Below are positions 25,701 to 36,003 of a stretch of DNA of 64,000 nucleotides, one piece after another; position 1 is the stretch's first letter; every line of letters starts with the position of its first letter. The position numbers and the translations under genes are program-made. The DNA lies in contig NC_021678.1 of the NCBI RefSeq assembly GCF_000247815.1, positions 6,377,478-6,441,477 on the forward strand. The letters are read 5' to 3'. Origin of the DNA: Ficedula albicollis (Eukaryota; Chordata; Aves; Passeriformes; Muscicapidae). The notes under the pieces are model-generated. The model ran no database searches and had not been told where the DNA came from. It worked only from the letters and a program-made list of their open reading frames with translations.

Positions 25701-27952
25701 TATAAACCAGTGAGCTAGAATGGCTATTTCTGACAGTTGAATATTGCTTACACTATTCCTTTCAGAACACTTTCATAAATACATAAATCACAAATTGATG
25801 GTTCTCAGCAAGACAGGCTGTTCTTTCAAGTTTTAGTTAGATCTGGTTTGTCTTACTCCATGCAATCAGACAATCATATAGTAAATAGGAACAAAAATTG
25901 CAAAGCCCATTGGTAATTATATACCACAGAAATGTTGTTGTGGTGGCCATCGATAACATCAGCAATCAGCAGAATCCCACCATTTTTTTTCTCTTAGTAT
26001 CAGTGATGTATGGTTTGGGGTCTTTTTAACTTATTTGGCCTTTTGAGCCTTTCTGTATTCCTGTATGCTTTTTTTTTTTTTTCCTGTAGGGCTAAAACCC
26101 CAACCCAGTAACAGTTGTTAGCACTTTCTGCCTTTCGTTCAAACAGATTTCTATTTACAATGTTTCTCCTCTAATTACAGTTAAAGTTTTTTGTTTGTTT
26201 TTGTGTTTTTTTTTTTTTTTTAATTTTTTATTTCTAAATGCAGCAATTTCATATGCAAAGTGCTGGGCAGGATGTTTATATTCCAGCATACTTTCCTGGC
26301 TTCTGAAGTAACAGGGCAGAGTGATGCCCCAGCAGAAGATGTCAAAGCTTCTGGGCTGGCCTGCAAACTTCATTTACATGATCATTTTGCTCCATCTGGG
26401 CAACACCTGTTGCAGGAGAGGTAATATGTGGAACCCCACTCCAAGCAGTAGCTGCTCACAGAAAGAACCCTCAAGGACAGGGAAATTCCTGCACTGTAAT
26501 AAATCTTGTCTTTAGCAACACCAAGAGATGACCCAAAAGGAAGAAAGAGAACTAGTAAGGTTGCCTGAAGATTCAGGAGTGCCAGTCATTTTGGGGCAGT
26601 CTATGTTAGACAAGCAGATGACTTTGTACTTCTTATGAATAGAAACTACCCTAAATTCTCACATCCTGCCGACAGCCTGGCTTCCTTGGAGTGGGAGACA
26701 GGGAAGTCTTCTGTCAAAAGCAGAGAGAGAAGCTGTGCAACTTTTTTTTTTTTTTCAGTTTTTTTTTCAGTGATGTCAGAATCATGAAAGGATGTCATTC
26801 CTTCCTATTATCCCTGGAGACAAGGCTGAGGAACAAGATTGCTGTTAATCTGAAAAGTATGAGAAATTGGAAAAAATACTGTCCCAGGGAGGTTTAAAAG
26901 AGGATGAACCCAAAGCTTTGGAGCCTGTGAGAAGGAAGTTGAAGCAGTAACTCTCTGCAGTGGTAGTTTGTGACTAAGAAATGATCTGCCGTGGAGGGCA
27001 AGAAGGGACTGAACTGGCTAGAAGTAGAAATGTCAGAGACACATTGGATCCATGTATGGGACTAGACAAATATGATGGCATCTCTCCTTTATGCATAAAA
27101 TATAATTGGGTAATCGTACAAAGGGAAAGATGGGATTGGTCTTCTAGAGAAATTCCACTGTCTGTGTTCAGCCTGATTACAATCAATCAGCCATCTGATA
27201 AGCTGTTACAAAAAGTGATCAATGCAGTCTATTCTGAATTTGTTAAAAATACTGACAACTTAAAACAGTTTTTACTAGCAAATTCTTGCAGCTTGAAATG
27301 AAATAGTTAAGTAAATTGGAACCATTTCAGTGCTTTAAAGGTGTTGCATACACTGTATATGCTAGAAACTTTCACTTTTCTCTACACATATTAGTAACAA
27401 TGATGTAGCCCTGAAGCATGTATGACCACCCCTGGAGTTTTAGAATCAGGTGGCGTTTATCAAAGTACTTACTGGTTTTGGAAAGATTTTAAAAATGGGC
27501 ATCTTAAGTATAACCCTTCTGGCTAACGGTCATTGGGACTTTCAACGTAAGTTAAACTGCCGTTCTGGCAACAAACTTGTGTGAAGATAAGCTAAACTTG
27601 CTGTGAAGCACAAGGCCACAGGCAGATAGTGAAATATGAACCTTACTGATGCAACTTATGGGAAGCTATTCCTGGTATTGCCTCCTGTTACTAGAACACA
27701 TTGTGGTCAGTGTTGAAGGCACTTGAGGTCCTTCTTGCAGCAAGGAGATCCTGTGAGTGTGGCTATATAAACAATGTGGAAATGGTATGTGGATAATGTG
27801 TAAGATTTTGTCATGAGGAAAAAACAGAGGGTTGAAAAGGTCCCTCAAGCAGGACTGCTAGCTCATGTGGCACAGCAAAATATAAAGAAAGTGGGAATAT
27901 TTTTCCTTCTGGTAATGATCCACTGCATTGTTAGGGCTTAACTAATGAGCTA
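22735..27952. other. Non-coding stretch, no gene found
   Basis: No gene is supported. T-rich tracts occur near 26070-26081, 26206-26222 and 26741-26768 (the last a doubled T-run followed by CAG). Open frames are short. Confidence 0.6.
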
Positions 27953-28181
27953 AGTAATACTAAAAGTAATACTAAAGCAACTTGTTTCAAGGTCAATGTC
28001 ACAGTTTCAGAGCTTTCAGTTTTTTCTTGCTGTTTCTCCTGCTTAGAAAAGAAATATATCTGTAAATAGTAATACTAAAAGTAATACTAAAGCAACTTGT
28101 TTCAAGGTCAATGTCACAGTTTCAGAGCTTTCAGTTTTTTCTCGCTGTTTCTACTGCTTAGAAAAGAAATATATCTGTAAA
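27953..28181. repeat. Two-copy tandem duplication, 115-bp unit
   Basis: Copies at 27953-28067 and 28068-28181 begin with a smaller internal repeat of AGTAATACTAAA. Only about two substitutions separate the copies across 115 bp, so the event is recent. The duplication ends about 310 bp from the ERV insertion. Confidence 0.95.
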
Positions 28182-28494
28182 CCAAACATTTAACTGAAAT
28201 TTTTGACAGCTTTTTTTTTGTTTTGCTTTTTTAAGATCAAGCTTACTATTGAGGATTTGCTTCTTTTGAGAGCTTCCAGATTAATGATAATGAAGTTCAA
28301 AGCAGTAAACAGAAATAAGAAAAATAGGGAAACAAATACAAGAACTTAGTTCATAATTGTTACAGTAAAAATTGTATCAGTATATCTCCTTTAATGCTTT
28401 GTGTCGGTTTCAGTTGTTGATGAATGTACAGAGGTTTCTTCTTTCTAAGGTGCTTTCATGGCTGTAATAATTCACCTATTTTGAGCTTGAAAAA

Positions 28495-28499
28495 ACTTC
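28495..28499. repeat. ERV target-site duplication, left copy (ACTTC)
   Basis: ACTTC lies directly against the TG at 28500 that opens the ERV. The same five bases follow the terminal CA at the other end (30492-30496). A 5-bp duplication fits ERVL-type integration. AACTTC (6 bp) is possible if the shared A is counted. Confidence 0.75.
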
Positions 28500-28525
28500 T
28501 GTGTTGGTTTGAAAGACAGGTGTCA
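28500..28525 (-). mobile_element. Residual 26-bp terminus of the ERV 3' LTR
   Basis: TGTGTTGGTTTGA...GGTGTC matches the terminus of the complete LTR at 29689 (TGTCTTGGTTTGA...GGTGTC) with a few differences. It runs straight into pol-derived sequence. A deletion from pol to almost the end of the 3' LTR best explains this. Because the target duplication is intact, the loss was inside the element. Confidence 0.75.
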
Positions 28526-28780
28526 CCTTGGGCGAAGGCTTGCTACTGTTAAGGCCCCCAGTGGAAATTGTTTTTCTTGCAGATAGAGAGAGCTCACAAT
28601 CTGGTTGTCCTCAGGAATGTGCATTCTCCAAAAGCCTATGGCACCTAGGAAAGCTTGTGTTTCCTCCTTGCTGGTCGGTGGAGACGCTGTGGTGATCTTG
28701 TTGATAACTTCAGTGGGAATCTGACGCCATTCGTCTCGCCACTTCTCCCAGGAACTGAATCTATTGGGCAGGTCCTTTGT
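28526..28780 (-). pseudogene. Decayed retroviral pol fragment (reverse transcriptase C-terminal part), ERVL-like
   Basis: On the - strand, a frame overlapping the end of the 175-codon ORF reads through SWEKWRDEWRQIP, then PPTSKEETQAFLG, then GFWRMHIPE. After a frameshift it continues with KNNFHWGP followed by two in-frame stop codons. The order (P-T-S-K-E-E-x-Q-x-F-x-G, GFWR-x-HIP, then WGP) is that of the end of the reverse transcriptase and the start of the connection region in ERVL-type elements. Only about 85 codons remain, with at least one frameshift and two stops, so no function is possible. The catalytic YxDD region is absent. Confidence 0.75.
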
Positions 28781-29288
28781 CTTTGCTCCTTTTAATCGTG
28801 AAGCTGGCTTTCAGCAGAATTTGGAATAATTTCTCTCCTTTCTTACATACTTCAATTGTTTTCACAACTGCTGCTGGCTGTGATTGCCCTTGTGGTTCAG
28901 CTCGAACCTGGACGTTTGTAACATTCCTGGTTTCCATTGCTGCACCATTAGATTCTCCTTCTTCAAGGCAGGTGGAGAGTTTCTCAAAACCTGGGGAGAG
29001 GTACTCCTTCAGCATCTGGCCCATCTTCCGTATCTCCTTCACCAGAACTGCTACCCAATCCGGGTGGTTTATTTCTGAGGTGGGCTGTGGGACAGCATCC
29101 CTGTCTCCTGGAGTAGGTATCAGGGTGGTTATCCACATCAGTATCCCCTTATCTCTGAATGCTAAATAGAATAGACATATCAGCAACACCAGCCATTGTA
29201 TGATATCATTAGCATTCAGAGAAGATTTGAACCCTTCAAAAACTGGTGGGGTAGACCCAAAAATCTGGGTGAAGGAGTGGGAGAACAC
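28761..29288 (-). CDS. 175-codon ORF of unknown function inside the ERV
   Basis: The longest intact frame in the provirus, read on the - strand (MFSHSFTQIFG... to ...KDKGPAQ). Residues 29-44 (IIQWLVLLICLFYLAF) form a likely membrane-spanning segment followed by basic RDKG. The rest is soluble, with a charged, possibly helical stretch around residues 80-115 and one N-x-T site (NVT). I recognise no capsid, nucleocapsid (CCHC), protease or envelope signature. It lies where gag would be expected, ends where the pol scrap starts, and overlaps it in another frame. It may be a diverged gag or leader product, or a frame formed by the deletion. Its openness contrasts with the stops in pol, but the sequence is short enough for chance survival. 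Confidence 0.45.
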   Translation of the reverse strand: MFSHSFTQIFGSTPPVFEGFKSSLNANDIIQWLVLLICLFYLAFRDKGILMWITTLIPTPGDRDAVPQPTSEINHPDWVAVLVKEIRKMGQMLKEYLSPGFEKLSTCLEEGESNGAAMETRNVTNVQVRAEPQGQSQPAAVVKTIEVCKKGEKLFQILLKASFTIKRSKDKGPAQ

Positions 29289-29418
29289 CCAACCTGATTT
29301 CCCCTGCTGTCACTTCCTCATATTAGGTACCGTTATTGAAGTAACTCCAAAAACATACAGTTAGTGTGTGATAGCCCTGGATCCATGTACTCGCCTTTCA
29401 GAGAAAGTTAAAAATCCA

Positions 29419-29622
29419 TTAATTCCTCACTTCATCAACCCACAAAATAAACTGGATGACAGCCACAGTAGCCTTAGTTGTAGGACTCATGTTTAGATAA
29501 GGGCCTGCAAATGGGAGAAATACAGCCACAACCACGTGCCACTCGAACCAGGGTAAGCTAGACCACATAGTGCTACCTAACAAGGTTTCTGAATTCAGAG
29601 CACAAAAAATTAGGTTACTCAA
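29419..29622 (-). CDS. 67-codon ORF just downstream of the ERV primer-binding site
   Basis: The first substantial frame after the leader on the - strand (MSNLIFCALNSETLL... to ...FILWVDEVRN). It is hydrophobic, with a possible membrane segment around residues 30-45 (VVVAVFLPFAGPYLN). Its start is about 45 bases from the primer-binding site. No retroviral domain is recognised. It could be a small leader ORF, the remnant of a larger gag-region product broken by a stop, or chance. Confidence 0.3.
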   Translation of the reverse strand: MSNLIFCALNSETLLGSTMWSSLPWFEWHVVVAVFLPFAGPYLNMSPTTKATVAVIQFILWVDEVRN

Positions 29623-29665
29623 GAGCTGTTATTCCTTTTTCACCCTTTTGTCTCGATGGGCCGAG

Positions 29666-29683
29666 GCCCCACATTGGGCACCA
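29666..29683 (-). other. ERV primer-binding site, tRNA-Lys-like
   Basis: On the - strand TGGTGCCCAATGTGGGGC lies five bases downstream of the LTR end. It matches the tRNA-Lys(1,2)-type site TGGCGCCCAACGTGGGGC except for two C to T changes, both in CpG, which is the expected methylation decay. This fixes the element's orientation and marks 30491-29689 as its 5' LTR. A lysine-type primer site beside an ERVL-like pol is a slightly odd pairing. Confidence 0.75.
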
Positions 29684-29688
29684 AAATC

Positions 29689-30491
29689 TGTCTTGGTTTG
29701 AGAAGAGAGGTGTCTGCTAGGGAAAGCACGGCCCTCCCTTGAAATGGAGAATGTAAACCGCCTCCCTCTGAATTAGTGCAATTTGAAATTAAGGGGCTCT
29801 CAGGCAAATGTTTGGGGATAGGAATAGCAGTTCTTTACTAGTATATGTAACAGGGCAGACAAAACAACACCACTAGCTATGGAATTAATAACAAACAGAA
29901 CAGGAGCCCGGTTGCCGCCCTCCCGGCCGCGGCGCTTTCCCCGGGTGCAGTTCCCGTCACAGCCGGCAGGGGCGCCGGCGGCTCCCGGCGGGCGGGGCGC
30001 TGCCATGATTCCCCGCGCCGGCAGGGGGCGCTGTGCCGCGGGCTGGGGAGCAGCGGGATGGCGGCCGGGCCCGCCCGGGAAGGGACGGAGAGGAGAGGCT
30101 TTGCTCGCCAGCCCTCGGGCCGTGTCGGTCCCGGTGCTGCAGCAGGACCTCGGAACCAGCAAGCTGAAGCAGCAGGGCGTCCTAGCAGGGCTGGGGTGCG
30201 GGGTCCAGCAGCAGAAGAAGAGGAGGCTCCCGGCTGGGTCATGGCAGTGGTAGCAGCGACCTTCCTCCTCTGAAGTCAAGAGAGAGCGAGAGAGAGCGAC
30301 TGCCCCCACTCTTTCCTCTTATCTGCTTCTAATCTTGCAGTGTCTCTGTCCCTCCCTCCAAGAGAACTCCCAAAAACCAGAGGGGTTCGCCCTCCCCCTA
30401 TCTCAAACACTCTAGCCATCAGTGCTTCTTTAGCAAGTCAATGGGAAAAAATTCCACAGGCAATGAGTAAAAGAAAAAACAACCAGCAACA
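29689..30491 (-). mobile_element. Complete 5' LTR of the ERV, 803 bp, with CpG-rich core
   Basis: Bounded by TG...CA. In element sense it starts TGTTGCTGGTTG and ends CTCAAACCAAGACA. The segment 29905-30250 is very CpG-rich, unlike the AT-rich flanks, and probably holds the U3/R promoter part. It still has many intact CpGs although the adjacent primer-binding site has lost two, so it may be hypomethylated or young. No TATAAA or AATAAA is obvious in element sense. It carries a CTCF-like core at 30018-30031. The long frames on both strands here (up to 169 codons) are GC-rich chance frames. Confidence 0.8.
30018..30031 (+). promoter_or_regulatory. CTCF-like motif inside the ERV LTR
   Basis: CCGGCAGGGGGCGC followed by TG closely matches the strong CTCF core (CC-x-S-YAG-GGGGC-R-S). 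It lies in the CpG-rich core of the LTR. LTR-borne CTCF sites are a known way for mobile elements to alter chromatin loops. Here it is a motif-only prediction. Confidence 0.45.
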
Positions 30492-30496
30492 ACTTC
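30492..30496. repeat. ERV target-site duplication, right copy (ACTTC)
   Basis: ACTTC directly follows the terminal CA of the LTR and matches 28495-28499. Confidence 0.75.
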
Positions 30497-30581
30497 ACGC
30501 AATTTCTCACATTTAAAATTTTAGAAAAGCAGTGTTTGTTTTGAGGAGCTTACACATGAAAATGGAAGTTGACCAAATATC

Positions 30582-30613
30582 TTGTGATCCTAAAAAGTTG
30601 TGATCCTAAAAAT
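30582..30613. repeat. Two-copy 16-bp tandem repeat
   Basis: TTGTGATCCTAAAAA occurs twice in direct succession, starting at 30582 and 30598. The units differ only at the last base. It lies about 90 bp outside the ERV. Confidence 0.85.
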
Positions 30614-33600
30614 CATTAGAGAAAGATGCCGCTTATTATATTAGTAGTGGGAAGTGAGCACTCTGGTTTGAATTAATAAGGAAAGATTGGAAAGCCCTAA
30701 AAGTTAACAAGTGTTTTGCTTTTTCAAACTCAATCTATGTTGGTGGTGTTGAAACCGATGCCAGTGTTCTTACTTATGCCATCCTATGGATTACTTTAAT
30801 CTGTGAATTACAGGTTTTTAACAGTTTTGGCTAGAAAGCAGCAATTTATATTCTCACATGCTTCAGACAACATTGTGACTCTTATTTGCCATGGAAAATG
30901 ATACTAAATGTGACGGTAAAATGCTTTTGGAGGTCAGATGAGTTGATATTTCCAAGTATTCCATGTATGAATCTTGTTTGGTATGACTAAGGAGGTACAG
31001 GTGGTGTTTAGCAGCTCTCTGTACAGAAATGCCATGATGGAAAGCCCTTGGAGAGGTGTAGCAAGGTAAGGATCCTGAGCTGGGGAGAAGGAAAGAGCTT
31101 TTTAGCCAGTTGTTTACCTTTCCAGTCAGTTTCCTTAAGTTATCTGGGAGCCAGATATTGTGTCATATGCTTCTTCAGCAGACCCTTGACTTCCACTGGC
31201 ACATTGAAGAGCTTAGATGATGCATGTTGTCCTTATGTTAACTTTCCTTGTTTTCTGCAAAAGCCTTGCAAAAATCATCTGTCCTTCCAGAAGATACTTA
31301 GACCAGTACAATGGCTGAGACTCCTCATAGGAGTTTAGGACTGGCGCTGCAGAAAATTCCCAAGAGAGCTTCATGTCCATAAGTAAAAGATGATTATCCA
31401 TAGATAATTGGTGACCATTGAAGTGTGACCATTTCATTACATTATTTGAGTAAGTGTTTTGTACAGCAAGGTAAAATACAATTTACAGCCCTAGGGAAGA
31501 AGATGGGTTGAATAAGATTGTAGCAGTGGATTGGTATTTGAGAAAATAAACAATTTTTAAATTTAAATTTCTGTCCAGAAGGGCTTCTCTTTAACATTTT
31601 TGTGCCTTGGGGGGTGCAAACTTTTCTATATCCACTAAATATTTGGTTACTTGGTGTTTGCAGCAGAAATAGCCACGTTTTCTTTAACCCTGAAAACCTG
31701 TTGAAACTGGAGGTTATAATCCCTTAGCAGGACAGTAAGTTGACGGTAGGGTTGTAAGGTCTGGTATAATGATCTTTCCTGTCTCAAATTTTGGCTAAGG
31801 TACTGTGTCCTTTCAGGTATTTCCTAAAAGGAGTGTTGGAATCTTTTCAGAGTCTGCAGAGAGTCTGGAGTCCCAGCTCTGAGGTTTCTGCCTGTAATGC
31901 ATCAATATTACTTCTTGTGAGTTTTGATTGCTGCCACTTAAATAATACAGTATCACAAAAGGTGCTTTTTAAATAAACCTCATCCTCCTCATTCCAGCTT
32001 CTTGGAAACATCTGAGTTGTAACTACTGGAATTTTGCATTCAGGGAACATGCTTTCATTTCTATTTTAATTCTCTGCTATCATTTACAAAGTTCTTTGAA
32101 TCCTGTGGTTCTGCTCATTTAGAGATTTTTAATTCTTCCTCTACATTAGAGTTACTATGTTTTTCATATTTGTAACAGTAAAGATTAATCTGAATTGAGA
32201 AAGAACCTGAGTTACTACGAAGAGCTGTTCAACAACCACAAGGTTTATTTGTTTTGTGTGGATAATGAGAGGAGAGACCTTTCCCCCCAGGGACCATCTT
32301 CTGCAATGTCATGCTGCACAGTTTCTGTTCTTGCATGGCTCTTCAGCTCTGTCTTTAGCAGGTTATTGGAATAATTGAACACGAGCAGTTCTGGGAGAGG
32401 GCGAGGCTGTACATTAAAAGTGCAGCACACAAACTAATTTCCATCAGCCTGGCAGCAATCCACACTCAGTGTCCTTTCCAAGCTGTGTGGCTGCTGTCAC
32501 AGCTGCACCACGAGCATGGTGTGAATCGTTACAGTCCTGTTGCATCCTGTGCAGCATCTTCCCTGGTCTCAGACAGACAAAGCTCTTTTACTCTCCTGCG
32601 GCTTTTGTTCTCTTAAGCAGTTCTGCAGCACCGTGTAAAAGTTGCAGATGTGAAGCTCTAGGCCTTAAGTGCACACTGCATATTGCTTTTGCATGCATAA
32701 GATGTACATGCCAGAATGACAAAGTGCATATTAACATTTTAGCTGCTCAAATAGAGACTTCTTTCTCCCACTCGCCTTCCAACTGATAAGAGAAATAGAA
32801 AAATATATTTGAGATAAAGAGAACATGCTGGTTATTACCATTTTTCACTGACATTTTTCCTTTTAATTTTTTGGATCCCTCCAAAGACTTTTTTTTTAAT
32901 AATTTCTGTTTCCTTAGGATTTCCTGATTTACAAAACCATTTAATCTTCATGGTGAAGATTTCAGAATATCAGTTCTCCCTCCTGCTCAGTTGTAGAGAG
33001 CATAATATTGCAGCATAGTATCTAGCTTTGACCATGAGGCCTGTGCAGGGGTTCCAGACAGCAGTGATTGTCCTTGGCTGGTGTTCTCCAGATGCCCACC
33101 CAGCCCCTCTCTCACTGCTCCCCCTCAGTAGCAGAGGGGGAGGAACTAAAAGGGAAAAGTTTGTGGATGAAGGTAAAGGCAGGGAGATCACTTGACAATT
33201 TACATCATGGGCAAAAACACGAGTTGGGGAAAATTATTTTCTTGCTAAGATGGAAAACCTGTACTCTTTATGACCAATTTGATTTTTTTATTGCAGAAAC
33301 CAGACAAGAATAGAGTCATGAACACCTGCCTTCCACCATGTGCTTCACTGATTTTTATGGTAGACTTTATTCCATAGTCTGAGCTTAAGGAAAACGCAGT
33401 TTTAGGTGGTGATTGTCCATGGTTAAATTTGTTAAAAATTTGTACATTTTAATAGAGAATCTTTTTGTGTAGTTCCAGGTTTGAAAAGATTATTCGAAGT
33501 TCTGTAGACATAGAGGAAGTGAATTCATTGATGGTGTTTGTTTTAAATCTTTGTAATATGTGTTAGGCACAAAGCCGTACATTATTATAGCATTATAAAT

Positions 33601-33930
33601 CAACAAATTGTAGGAAGAAACTCTTAATTTTGGTTCAGGTCTGTTGAAGCAAATATTTGACAGATCTTGATAAATGGAAGTTGTTCCTTTTGAGCTGTGT
33701 GTAAATTAACTTCATAATTTCAATTAAAAGTGTATATTTTTAATTGACAGGCACAGACCCAGGGCAGCCTCATATGATTGACTGATTGTTGTTTTTTGAA
33801 ACGAAAAATCTTACTTATTTTCCTGTTGGGAAGAGATGAAACTTCAAACTACTTTCACTCTTTACTTGAGATTTAAGAAAAAAAAAAAAAATCTCACCAA
33901 GGCTGAAAACATTGGGTGCTATGAGATGTT
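30614..33930. other. Non-coding stretch, no gene found
   Basis: No exon or mobile element recognised. Open frames are short and mostly overlap on opposite strands. A run of 13 A follows TTAAG near 33880. Confidence 0.6.
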
Positions 33931-34088
33931 GAGATTCTCCGGGACATGACACATTATGGGCGCAGGGTGAGGGAGAAAGGAAACGTAACAATGTCTCTCT
34001 CTTTATATTGAGATTCTCCGGGACATGACACATTATGGGCACAGGGTGAGGGAGAAAGGAAATGTAACAATGTCTCTCTCTTTATACT
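33931..34088. repeat. Two-copy tandem duplication, 79-bp unit
   Basis: Copies at 33931-34009 and 34010-34088 begin GAGATTCTCCGGGACATGAC. They differ at about three places. Two are CpG-type transitions, with CG in the first copy and CA or TG in the second, which suggests methylated, recently duplicated DNA. Confidence 0.95.
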
Positions 34089-35080
34089 GAGTGATGAGAT
34101 TTAATGCGTTTTGCTGTTTCACCTCTTACACGGTACCTCCAGTTTAGTCTGTCTGGTGTCTCCATTATCTGTGAATTTATTCCCATCCACGTATCTTCTA
34201 ATGAGAGAAATCTAATCATGGCTGGTATACTGGCTGGAATGTAAATAGGATATGACCCATCATCTGGTGCTCTGTGGAATAATTATGGCCATAATTTCAC
34301 CTATTTTAGTATGTGTTGTAGCTGGACCAAAAAGACCCTACTGCTTCTGTGGTTGGAGATGTTAAAAAAAATACTGTTTTCTTGGTCATGTTTTTGTCAG
34401 AATGCAAAACAACCAAAACATGTAAGGAAAATTTATTCTCTGGAGGGCAAAAAATCTAATTCAATAGTTTATATAAGCTTAATTACCTCAGGATTATATT
34501 GTAGTATAGCTGTCTATGTGCAAATATAAACAGATATTTATAGGTAAGATTGCAATAACTGTTAACAGTGTAAACTGGGGTATCAAATTTGGGGGTTTTG
34601 TCTTTAAAAGGCACTTGGGCAGATGGCTGTTAAACAGCTCCTATACATGCATAAGGAACTGTTGGACCATAATAGTCATGAAACTTGAAATAATTTTTGT
34701 TTTATCCATAAGTGGAAACGTCAAGATTTAATGTTAAGTATTTTTCAGTTAGTGCTGTGACTTAGTGCTTCTCTTGCCATTTTAAATTGATGTTTACAGC
34801 AGATACTTGTGATATTATGATTTAAATTAAAAGGTAAGAAATGAAGAAATTGTCACCTAACCAAAATGTCAGGAGGCCCATTTTTTCCTCTCTAAGTAGG
34901 CAAAAAAGCTGCTAGATAGTTTACTTACTCCAAATGTGCTCCCAGAGTGGAGTTGCTCCAACATTACTTTTTTCCTGCATGTTTAAAAGAACAGCTTTTC
35001 TTGCTGCTGTGATTTCATCAGTGAAATTTGAAGGAGTGTCTGGCTTAAAAAAATCTTACAGCCTGGGGCATTAGAATCAA
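34089..35080. other. Non-coding spacer
   Basis: AT-rich, with no gene or recognisable repeat. Confidence 0.6.
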
Positions 35081-36003
35081 AGCTAAATTTGGGTTGTTCA
35101 GCACTTACTAGTTCAGTGAATTTATGAATAATCTGTCATGAAGGCTTATACCATTTCCCTGGCTTGTGAAGGTCCTGTCCTTTTCGCAGTGTGTGTGGAT
35201 CTGCTCCGCGTCCACCTTCCATTGCCCCACACCCTTGTCTTAATGGGGTTGGATAAGGCTGGATTTGAGAGACTCTGACCACAGATGAGCTGTTGTGAGG
35301 CACTGTTGTCTGATAAACCCCCTGGCAAAGCCCTGTGATAGCAGGAGCCCTGGCCAGCCGGCCCGGTGGCACCAAGGCGAGGTGACACACGCCTGCCCCT
35401 GGCCATGGACGCAGCCTGTGGAAACCAGCCCTGGGTGGTGTCCTCCTGCATCCTAGATGTAAACACGGGGACACACCGCGTGCTGGGAAGCACCCTGTTG
35501 GAAACCAGCCCTGGGTGGTGTCCTCCTGCACCCTAGATGTAAACACGGGGAGACACCGCCTGCTGGGAAGCACCCTGTGCTGGCAGCTAAATTTGGGTTG
35601 TTCAGCACTTACTAGTTCAGTGAATTTATGAATAATCTGTCATGAAGGCTTATACCATTTCCCTGGCTTGTGAAGGTCCTGTCCTTTTCGCAGTGTGTGT
35701 GGATCTGCTCCGCGTCCACCTTCCATTGCCCCACACCCTTGTCTTAATGGGGTTGGATAAGGCTGGATTTGAGAGACTCTGACCACAGATGAGCTGTTGT
35801 GAGGCACTGTTGTCTGATAAACCCCCTGGCAAAGCCCTGTGATAGCAGGAGCCCTGGCCAGCCGGCCCGGTGGCACCAAGGCGAGGTGACACACGCCTGC
35901 CCCTGGCCATGGACGCAGCCTGTGGAAACCAGCCCTGGGTGGTGTCCTCCTGCATCCTAGATGTAAACACGGGGACACACCGCGTGCTGGGAAGCACCCT
36001 GTG
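35081..36003. repeat. Large tandem duplication (504-bp period) with nested 80-bp duplication
   Basis: The segment starting AGCTAAATTTGGGTTG at 35081 recurs at 35585 and runs near-identically to about 36003 (about 419 bp). The first copy also contains a nested duplication: a unit starting TGGAAACCAGCCCTGGG at 35419-35498, repeated at 35499-35578. The second large copy holds a single 80-bp unit, which matches the first nested unit and not the second. The block is locally GC-rich. It gives long - strand frames (145 and 131 codons) that only reflect the duplication. I do not recognise a parent element. Confidence 0.93.

Larger units (their letters stand above)
28500..30491 (-). mobile_element. 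Internally deleted ERVL-like endogenous retrovirus, minus strand
   Basis: A 1,992-bp provirus remnant read on the - strand. From 5' to 3' in its own sense it has a full LTR (30491 to 29689), a primer-binding site (29683 to 29666), a leader, two short ORFs, a decayed pol scrap (about 28780 to 28526) and only about 26 bp of the second LTR (28525 to 28500). Its ends on the + strand are TG and CA, flanked by ACTTC target duplications, so both true insertion ends are preserved. Most of gag, protease, polymerase and integrase, all of env and nearly all of the 3' LTR are absent. The pol scrap has the GFWR-x-HIP and WGP signatures seen in class III (ERVL) elements. It cannot be autonomous. Confidence 0.85.

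Noticed and set aside
29800..30309. A 169-codon - strand ORF and overlapping + frames in the LTR
   Set aside because: They lie in the CpG-rich LTR core and show simultaneous openness in several frames, with no known LTR-encoded product type.
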